Source of the DNA: Erwinia billingiae Eb661 | GTDB taxonomy: Bacteria > Pseudomonadota > Gammaproteobacteria > Enterobacterales > Enterobacteriaceae | Assembly: GCF_000196615.1 (NCBI RefSeq) | Contig: NC_014306.1 | Span: 3,596,001 to 3,660,000 of the forward strand | Length of the DNA: 64,000 nucleotides | Direction: 5' to 3' | Shown: in pieces, positions 57,931 through 64,000 of the stretch | Layout of the letters: each line of letters starts with the position of its first letter | How positions within the stretch are numbered: position 1 is the first letter of the stretch | Translations under genes and position numbers: made by a program | The notes under the pieces: model-generated | What the model saw: the letters and a program-made list of their open reading frames with translations, nothing else | Databases searched by the model: none | What the model was told of the DNA's origin: nothing

Positions 57931-59109
57931 TCAGCACAGCACCTCACCGTACTTATCGCGGTGCTCTTTCGGCGTCATATCGTAATCTTTGCGGAATACC
58001 GAATAGAAGTACTGTAAGGAAGGATAGCCGCACATCTGTGAGATCTCGTTGATTGACAGCGAGCTGGAAATTAACAGGTTGCGCGCCCTCTCCAGCTTCT
58101 CGCCGTGGATCATATTGTGGATGGTCTGGCCGGTCTCATCCTTGAAGCGCTTCTCCAGGTTCGATCGCGACATGCCGACCGATTCCAGCACCTGCTCCAC
58201 CTTAATCCCTTTGCAGGCGTGATGGCGAATATAATGCATCGCCTGGATCACCGCCGGGTCGCGCAGCGAACGGAAGTCGGTCGAGCGCCGCTCCACCACC
58301 TTTACCGGCGGCACCAGAATGCGTTGCAGCGGCATTTCCCGCTCGTTCAACAGCTGATGCAGCAGTTTTGCCGCGCGATAGCCCATTTGCCGCGTGCCCT
58401 GCGCTACCGATGAGAGCGCCACGCGCGATAAATAACGCGTCAGCTCTTCATTATCGATGCCAATCACGCTGAGTTTTTCCGGCACGGCAATGTCCAGATG
58501 CTCACACACCTGCAGCAGATGACGGGCGCGGGCATCGGTGACCGCAATAATTCCGGTCTGCTGCGGCAGGGTTTGCACCCAGTCCGCCAGCCGGTTTTGC
58601 GCGTATTGCCAATTCTCCGGCGCGGTTTCCATTCCCTGATACACCACGCCCTGATACTGCTCGGCCGAAACCAGATTGCGGAAAGCCTGTTCCCGCTCCT
58701 GTGCCCAGCGCTTGCCGCCCTCCGGCGGTAGGCCGTAAAAGGCAAAGCGGTTCAGGCCCTTTTCCTTCAGGTGCATAAAGGCCGCTTCGACCAACGCATG
58801 GTTATCCGTGGCGATGTAATGCACCGGCGGGTAATCTTCTTTTTGCAGATACGATCCGCCCACGCCGACAATAGGCACCTTAACGTTGTGCAGCAGCCTG
58901 GCTATCTCACCGTCGTCAAAATCCGCAATCACCCCATCGCCCAGCCAGTCGCGGATATTGTCGATGCGGCAGCGGAAATCTTCCTCAATAAAGATGTCCC
59001 AGTCGCACTGTGAAGCCTGCAGATATTCGCCGACGCCTTCCACCACCTGACGGTCATAGACTTTATTGGCGTTAAACAGCAAGGTAATGCGAAAACGTTT
59101 GCCAAACAT
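57931..59109 (-). CDS. xylR: Xylose operon activator XylR
   Basis: 392 residues from the ATG at 59109 (AGGGGAA ribosome site); 41 codons upstream are not used. N-terminal LacI-type xylose-binding domain (FRITLLFNANKVYDRQVVEGVGEYLQ) and C-terminal AraC DNA-binding domain with two helix-turn-helix units (GIKVEQVLESVGMSRSNLEKRF, SINEISQMCGYPSLQYFYSVF). Binds xylose and activates xylA and xylFGH. Last gene of the xylFGH-R block as in E. coli. Confidence 0.97.
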   Translation of the reverse strand: MFGKRFRITLLFNANKVYDRQVVEGVGEYLQASQCDWDIFIEEDFRCRIDNIRDWLGDGVIADFDDGEIARLLHNVKVPIVGVGGSYLQKEDYPPVHYIATDNHALVEAAFMHLKEKGLNRFAFYGLPPEGGKRWAQEREQAFRNLVSAEQYQGVVYQGMETAPENWQYAQNRLADWVQTLPQQTGIIAVTDARARHLLQVCEHLDIAVPEKLSVIGIDNEELTRYLSRVALSSVAQGTRQMGYRAAKLLHQLLNEREMPLQRILVPPVKVVERRSTDFRSLRDPAVIQAMHYIRHHACKGIKVEQVLESVGMSRSNLEKRFKDETGQTIHNMIHGEKLERARNLLISSSLSINEISQMCGYPSLQYFYSVFRKDYDMTPKEHRDKYGEVLC

Positions 59110-59169
59110 ACGGGTTCCCCTGAAATCATGCTGCTCTCTGGATAGCACAGCCATCAACAGAGCAGTGAA

Positions 59170-59233
59170 AATGCCGCCAGATTTGTGAGGCAACGCGAAG
59201 CCTTTCGCTGGGCCGGCACATTCTGGCGGCATT
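59170..59233. repeat. 12-bp inverted repeat between xylH and xylR
   Basis: AATGCCGCCAGA (59170-59181) and TCTGGCGGCATT (59222-59233) are perfect inverted copies 40 bp apart in the 133-bp xylH-xylR gap. The intervening bases contain smaller inverted pieces (GGCAACGCGAAGCC). Likely an RNA structure that protects xylFGH mRNA or limits read-through into xylR; no T run is seen. Confidence 0.6.
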
Positions 59234-59242
59234 CCAGGCGAT

Positions 59243-60421
59243 TCATACCCGACGCTTGGTGGCGGAATCCATCCACACCGCCAGCAGCAAAATCGCCCCT
59301 TTAACGATGTATTGCCAGAAGGTCGGCACGTCCAGCATGCTCATGCCGTTATCCAGCGACGCCATAATAAAGGCCCCCATCACCGCGCCGGCGACGCTGC
59401 CGATGCCGCCCGCCAGGCTGGTTCCGCCAATTACGCAAGCCGCTATCGCATCCAGCTCGGCAATGTTGCCGGCAGAAGGTGAACCGGCACCCAGTCGGGA
59501 GCTGAGGATCAGCCCGGCAATCGCCACCATCAACCCATTAATGGCGAACACCGCCATCTTGGTGCGCTCAACGTTTACGCCCGACAGGCGCGCGGCATCG
59601 ATGTTGCCGCCAATAGCATAAATGCGTCTGCCAAAGGCGGTTCGGGTGGCCATAAACATTCCGGCCAGCATCAGCGCGGTCAGGATCAAGACCGGCGTGG
59701 GCACCCCGCGATAATCATTCAGCAGATACACCGCGCCCAGCACGATAATCGCCATGATGCTTTGGCGCGTGACGTCGCCGCTGGCACTGGCCACCGGCAA
59801 TCCCATTTGTGCCCGACGTGCGCGACGTCGCCACTGCCAGGCGACAAACAGCATCAGCCCCACCGCCCCAATACCAAAGCCCAGCCCGCCGGGCAGATAG
59901 CTTTGCCCCATCAGCGACATCGCATCGCTGGTCGGCGCTACCGTGGTGCCGTTAGTGATGCCGATCAGCACGCCGCGAAACGCCAGCATGCCGGCAAGGG
60001 TGACAATAAATGACGGAACCTTGCGGTAAGCCACCCACCAGCCATTCCACGCGCCCAACAACACCCCAGCCAGCAGCGTCACCACAATGGTCAGCGGCAG
60101 CGGCCAGCCCAGCCAGACATCGAAGATCGCCGCCGCGCCGCCCAGTAATCCCATCATTGAGCCCACCGACAGATCGATTTCGGCAGAGACAATCACGAAC
60201 ACCATGCCCACCGCCAGAATGCCGGTAATCGCCGTCTGGCGCAGCAGGTTGGAGATATTACGGGCGCTCAGGTAGGCACCTTCGGTAGTGAAGGTGAAAA
60301 ACAGCATGATCACCACAATGGCGGCCAGCATCACGAAGACTTGCAGATTGAGAGACTTCAACCGCAGGCCGCGTGGCGTGACTGGCGGTAAACTCACTTC
60401 AGATTGCGTGCTTTTCGACAT
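59243..60421 (-). CDS. xylH: Xylose ABC transporter permease XylH
   Basis: 392 residues from the ATG at 60421 (AAGGAG ribosome site); a GTG 3 codons earlier is not preferred. Ribose/xylose-type permease with about ten helices: [41 protein letters not shown] and [28 protein letters not shown]. Overlaps xylG by 23 bp. Confidence 0.97.
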   Translation of the reverse strand: MSKSTQSEVSLPPVTPRGLRLKSLNLQVFVMLAAIVVIMLFFTFTTEGAYLSARNISNLLRQTAITGILAVGMVFVIVSAEIDLSVGSMMGLLGGAAAIFDVWLGWPLPLTIVVTLLAGVLLGAWNGWWVAYRKVPSFIVTLAGMLAFRGVLIGITNGTTVAPTSDAMSLMGQSYLPGGLGFGIGAVGLMLFVAWQWRRRARRAQMGLPVASASGDVTRQSIMAIIVLGAVYLLNDYRGVPTPVLILTALMLAGMFMATRTAFGRRIYAIGGNIDAARLSGVNVERTKMAVFAINGLMVAIAGLILSSRLGAGSPSAGNIAELDAIAACVIGGTSLAGGIGSVAGAVMGAFIMASLDNGMSMLDVPTFWQYIVKGAILLLAVWMDSATKRRV

Positions 60422-61940
60422 CAGTTTCACTCCTTAACGCGGCTTCCATAATCTGTTCCTGGGTCAGGTTGCGGTTCGGCAGATCGGCTTTGATTCGCCC
60501 TTCATGCATCACCAGCACCCGGTCGCTCAGCCCCAACACTTCGGGCAGTTCGGAAGACACCACAATTACGGCGATGCCCTGCTGCACCAGCTGGTTAATC
60601 AATTTGTAGATTTCATATTTCGCCCCGATATCGATGCCGCGCGTGGGCTCATCGAGGATCAGAATTTGCGGGTCCAGTAACAGACAGCGCGCCAGAATCG
60701 CTTTTTGCTGATTGCCGCCGCTGAGCCGGCCAATCGCCAGCAAGGGCGAGGAGGTTTTCACCTTCAGCCGCGCCAGCGAGTGCTGAATAGTGGCCTGTTC
60801 TTTGGCTTCATCCAGCAGCGAGAAGCGCCCGCTGTACTGGCTTAATGCCGCCAGAGTGATATTTGCCCCCACGCTCATCACCGGCACGATGCCGTCACGT
60901 TTACGATCTTCTGGCACCATCGCTATGCCCTGCGCCATCGCATGGCGACAGTGCTGAATGGTCACCGGGCGACCGTTTACCGCGATGTTGCCTTGCCAGC
61001 GGCCAGCGTAAACGCCAAACAGGCACTGCATGGTTTCGGTACGGCCCGACCCCACCAGCCCGGCGACACCGAGGATTTCGCCGCGCCGCAGGGTAAAGGA
61101 AACGTCATCGACGCGGCGAATATGGCGGTTAACCGGATGCCACGCGGTGAGGTTGTCCACCTGCAGTACCACCTCACCAATCTGATGCGGCTCCTGGGGA
61201 TACAGCTCGGTTAACTCACGACCCACCATCATCGCAATGATGTCGTCTTCGTTCATGCCTGCGGCTGAGCGCGTGGCGATATGCCGTCCGTCCCGGATCA
61301 CGCAAATTAAATCCGAGATGGCTTTCACCTCGTTCAGCTTGTGCGAGATGTAGATGCAGGCAATATCGTGATCGCGCAGATCGCTGATGATCTCCAGCAA
61401 CGTGGCGGTTTCGCTTTCGGTGAGCGAAGCGGTTGGCTCATCCAGTACCAACAGGCGCACCTGCTTATTCAGCGCTTTGGCAATTTCCACCAGCTGTTGC
61501 TGGCCCAGGCCAAGCTCACCCACGCGGGTATTGGGGTCGATGTTCAGCTTGACCTGCGCCAGCATTCGCTGGCAGCGCAGATACATCGACTCGTAATCCA
61601 TCAGGCCAAACCGGCCCCACTCGCTGCCGAGAAACATGTTCTCCAGCACGGTCATTTGTTTCACCAGCGCCAGCTCCTGGTGAATAATGGCGATGCCCTT
61701 TTGTTCGGTTTCCCGAATGGTTTTCGCGGTGATCAGATCGCCTGAAAAATAGATCTCACCTGAATAACTGCCGTGCGGATATATTCCGCACAGCACTTTC
61801 ATTAGCGTTGATTTCCCTGAACCATTCTCACCACAAAGTGATAATACCTGGCCTGCTTCAAGCTGCAGGCTGATATTATCGACGGCTTTAACCACGCCGA
61901 ATTGCTTGGTGATATTTTTCATCTCTAAGAGAATAGCCAT
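60399..61940 (-). CDS. xylG: Xylose ABC transporter ATPase XylG
   Basis: 513 residues with two ATPase domains as in sugar transporters of the RbsA type. First: Walker [19 protein letters not shown], signature [15 protein letters not shown], Walker [13 protein letters not shown]. Second: degenerate Walker [20 protein letters not shown], signature [15 protein letters not shown], Walker [15 protein letters not shown]. Confidence 0.97.
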   Translation of the reverse strand: MAILLEMKNITKQFGVVKAVDNISLQLEAGQVLSLCGENGSGKSTLMKVLCGIYPHGSYSGEIYFSGDLITAKTIRETEQKGIAIIHQELALVKQMTVLENMFLGSEWGRFGLMDYESMYLRCQRMLAQVKLNIDPNTRVGELGLGQQQLVEIAKALNKQVRLLVLDEPTASLTESETATLLEIISDLRDHDIACIYISHKLNEVKAISDLICVIRDGRHIATRSAAGMNEDDIIAMMVGRELTELYPQEPHQIGEVVLQVDNLTAWHPVNRHIRRVDDVSFTLRRGEILGVAGLVGSGRTETMQCLFGVYAGRWQGNIAVNGRPVTIQHCRHAMAQGIAMVPEDRKRDGIVPVMSVGANITLAALSQYSGRFSLLDEAKEQATIQHSLARLKVKTSSPLLAIGRLSGGNQQKAILARCLLLDPQILILDEPTRGIDIGAKYEIYKLINQLVQQGIAVIVVSSELPEVLGLSDRVLVMHEGRIKADLPNRNLTQEQIMEAALRSETDVEKHAI

Positions 61941-61971
61941 TCTGTCCTCCCGTTATTTCGCTGCGGAGGGT

Positions 61972-62967
61972 TCAATTTAATTCGGCTTTTTTATGGAATC
62001 CGTCAGCGATAATGGTACTGTCGATATTCGATTTATTGACCGAAATCGGCGTTAATAACCAGGACTTCACCTCTTTAGCGCCATTATTTAATGTGGCATT
62101 ACTTTCTGGCTGCTGGCCCGAACCTAATTGCACCGCAATTTTCGCCGCGTCATCGGCCAGCTTGCTGATCGGTTTATACACCGTCATGGTTTGGGTGCCC
62201 GCCTCAATGCGTTTCACCGCCGCCAGGTCTGCATCCTGCCCCGAGATCGCCACTTTCCCCGCCAGCCCCTGGGCCGATAACGCCTGAATCGCCCCGCCCG
62301 CGGTCGCATCATTCGACGCCACCACCGCATCAATGTGGTTATTGTTGGCGGTCAGCGCATTCTCCATAATCTTCAGCGCGTTCTCTGGCAGCCAGCCGTC
62401 GACCCACTGATCGCCCACCACTTTGATTTTCCCGCTATCGATCAGCGGCTTGAGCACGGTCATCTGCCCCTGACGGAACAGCTTGGCGTTGTTATCCACC
62501 GGCGAGCCGCCCATCAGGAAGTAATTCCCCGTAGGCACGCGCTGTACCAGGCTTTGCGCCTGCAGCTGCCCGACCTTTTCGTTATCGAAAGAGATATAGA
62601 AATCGATGTCGGCGTTGTTGATCATCCGGTCATACGCCAGCACCTTGATGCCTTCGCGTTTGGCTTCTTTGATCACGTTGCTCAGCACCTGGCCGTTGTA
62701 AGGAATGATCACCAGCACATCGACCCCGCGATTAATCATGTTCTCAATCTGCGCCATCTGCGTCTCTTCGTTGCCGTTGGCGGACTGCACAAATACGTTT
62801 GCGCCCAGCGACTCGGCCTTCTTCACAAAAATATCGCGATCTTTCTGCCAGCGCTCCAGACGCAGATCGTCAATCGCCATCCCGATTTTGATTTCTTTAC
62901 TGTATCCAGGCTGGCTGGCCAACACTAACAGCGCACAGGCAGAGAGTAAGAGGTGCTTGAATTTCAT
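61972..62967 (-). CDS. xylF: Xylose-binding protein XylF
   Basis: 331 residues; signal peptide MKFKHLLLSACALLVLASQP then KEIKIGMAIDDLRLERWQKDRDIF. Sugar-pocket blocks QIENMINRGVDVLVIIPYNG and YISFDNEKVGQLQA match E. coli XylF. First gene of xylFGH, divergent from xylA. Confidence 0.97.
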   Translation of the reverse strand: MKFKHLLLSACALLVLASQPGYSKEIKIGMAIDDLRLERWQKDRDIFVKKAESLGANVFVQSANGNEETQMAQIENMINRGVDVLVIIPYNGQVLSNVIKEAKREGIKVLAYDRMINNADIDFYISFDNEKVGQLQAQSLVQRVPTGNYFLMGGSPVDNNAKLFRQGQMTVLKPLIDSGKIKVVGDQWVDGWLPENALKIMENALTANNNHIDAVVASNDATAGGAIQALSAQGLAGKVAISGQDADLAAVKRIEAGTQTMTVYKPISKLADDAAKIAVQLGSGQQPESNATLNNGAKEVKSWLLTPISVNKSNIDSTIIADGFHKKAELN

Positions 62968-63320
62968 TTTTATTACCCTTTTTTATTGATGGTGTCGGGG
63001 AAATAGAGGTCACGAAACGTCCAGCGGATTGTTGTCAATTGCTTCCGGTTGAGCAATTACTGATTCTTACCCGTTGATTACGATTTTTGGTTTAGTTTTT
63101 GTTTTATGACCACGGTCATGTTTTGCTGTCATCATTCACCTTCAGCGCATTTAAAAATGCGGCACCGGCTGAAGTTAACTTTTCCCGCTGAATAATGAGA
63201 TCTCACGCACAGTTAATAATTCTCTGAATTTGAGTGTGAAATAACGTAATTGTGGTTCGGCCGCTGAACTCCGAAGATGCCCCTATCCCGCCAGACGGGC
63301 CAGCTACCCAGGAGTCAACC
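62968..63320. promoter_or_regulatory. xylF-xylA divergent control region
   Basis: 353 bp of AT-rich DNA. TATGA-CCACGG-TCATG at 63105-63120 is a symmetrical CRP-like site near the middle. GTGAAATAACGTAATTG at 63236-63252 nearly repeats the sequence at the E. coli xylA promoter (GTGAAATAACATAATTG) and marks the xylA -10 region. XylR sites are expected next to these but I cannot define them by eye. Confidence 0.7.
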
Positions 63321-64000
63321 ATGCAACCCTATTTTGATCAGCTTGAACAGGTTCGCTTTGAAGGAACCGGCAGTAAAAACCCGCTGGCGTTTCGCCATTA
63401 CAATCCCGACGAGATCGTCCTCGGCAAACGGATGGATGAACATCTGCGTTTTGCTGCCTGTTACTGGCACACCTTCTGCTGGACCGGGGCGGATATGTTT
63501 GGCGTCGGGGCGTTCGAGCGGCCGTGGCAGCAGGCGGGGGATCAGCTGGCGCTGGCAAAGCGTAAGGCCGATGTCGCCTTCGAATTCTTCCAGAAACTGA
63601 ACGTGCCTTACTACTGCTTCCACGATGTGGACGTCTCGCCGGAAGGCGACTCGCTGAAGACCTACCTGAATAACTTTGCGGTGATGAGCGATGTGCTGGC
63701 GGAAAAACAGCAGTCCACCGGCGTCAAGCTGCTGTGGGGCACCGCCAACTGCTTTACCCATCCCCGCTATGGCGCAGGCGCGGCCACCAGCCCCGATCCG
63801 GAAGTGTTCAGCTGGGCAGCGACTCAGGTGTTCACCGCGATGAACGCAACGAAGAAACTGGGCGGCGAAAACTACGTGCTGTGGGGCGGACGCGAGGGTT
63901 ATGAAACCCTGCTTAACACCGATTTACGTCAGGAGCGCGAGCAGATCGGCCGCTTTATGCAGATGGTGGTTGAGCATAAGCATAAGATTGGCTTCCAGGG
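63321..64000 (+). CDS. xylA: Xylose isomerase XylA, cut by the window edge
   Basis: The first 226 codons are seen; the frame is open at base 64000. XylA converts D-xylose to D-xylulose. [17 protein letters not shown], catalytic His101 and Asp104 in [39 protein letters not shown] and [20 protein letters not shown] are conserved with E. coli. ATG has a GGAG ribosome site. xylB would be expected beyond the edge. Confidence 0.97.
   Translation, partial: MQPYFDQLEQVRFEGTGSKNPLAFRHYNPDEIVLGKRMDEHLRFAACYWHTFCWTGADMFGVGAFERPWQQAGDQLALAKRKADVAFEFFQKLNVPYYCFHDVDVSPEGDSLKTYLNNFAVMSDVLAEKQQSTGVKLLWGTANCFTHPRYGAGAATSPDPEVFSWAATQVFTAMNATKKLGGENYVLWGGREGYETLLNTDLRQEREQIGRFMQMVVEHKHKIGFQ

Noticed and set aside
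63277..63600. Short open frame overlapping xylA in another frame
   Set aside because: The true xylA frame starts at 63321 and stays open to the window edge with strong similarity to E. coli XylA.

Overview
The window is chromosomal DNA of a member of the Enterobacterales, most likely the Erwinia/Pantoea group. The backbone follows the gene order of the E. coli 54-55 min region: ypdK-alaC-ypdAB-glk, ypeC/mntH-nupC, alanine tRNAs, yfeC/gltX, valine and lysine tRNAs, yfeR/yfeH, ypeB-ligA-zipA/cysZ-cysK-ptsH-ptsI-crr, then cysM-cysAWTP. Between these blocks sit gene groups that are absent from E. coli at these points. An ipdC gene and the GC-rich coding style fit a plant-associated genus. The genus call is inference from gene order and protein similarity recalled from memory; no 16S or marker search was possible.

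Layout: (1) 1-4.1 kb, an IclR-type regulator with a universal stress protein, divergent from an EmrB-like MFS pump and a HlyD-type adaptor, with two copies of a 19-bp near-palindrome between them. (2) 4.3-11.3 kb, the ypdK-alaC / ypdAB-glk core interrupted by a GNAT acetyltransferase and a DUF1479 protein. (3) 11.4-17.7 kb, indolepyruvate decarboxylase, an aldo/keto reductase, ypeC, mntH with visible Fur and MntR boxes, and nupC. (4) 17.7-24.4 kb, a divergent organosulfur cluster: two flavin-dependent monooxygenases, two sulfonate-type binding proteins, a thiol dioxygenase-like protein and a four-domain rhodanese. (5) 24.5-28.8 kb, two tRNA-Ala genes, an FNT channel, yfeC/gltX, three identical tRNA-Val genes and tRNA-Lys, followed by a tandem repeat that re-copies the tRNA-Lys tail. 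(6) 28.9-39.8 kb, an FlxA-like gene with a candidate sigma-28 promoter, then conserved housekeeping genes including the sugar PTS genes, with an unusually long ptsH-ptsI spacer that holds a hairpin.

(7) 39.8-50.9 kb, the most interesting accessory locus: a seven-gene operon (oligopeptide-type ABC transporter plus two amidohydrolases), a SnoaL-like protein, a third amidohydrolase and a GntR/FCD regulator, linked by five copies of an ATTGCTAGCAAT-type motif upstream of every transcription unit. It looks like a self-contained uptake and hydrolysis system for an unknown nitrogen-containing compound. (8) 50.9-57.8 kb, an OmpR-type two-component system, cysM and the sulfate/thiosulfate transporter cysPTWA. 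(9) 57.9-64 kb, the xylose locus xylR-xylHGF with divergent xylA, which runs off the right edge.

Sulfur is a recurring theme (organosulfur cluster, cysZ, cysK, cysM, cysPTWA), as is sugar uptake and its control (ptsHI-crr, glk, ypdAB, xyl). No insertion sequence, prophage or CRISPR array was seen.
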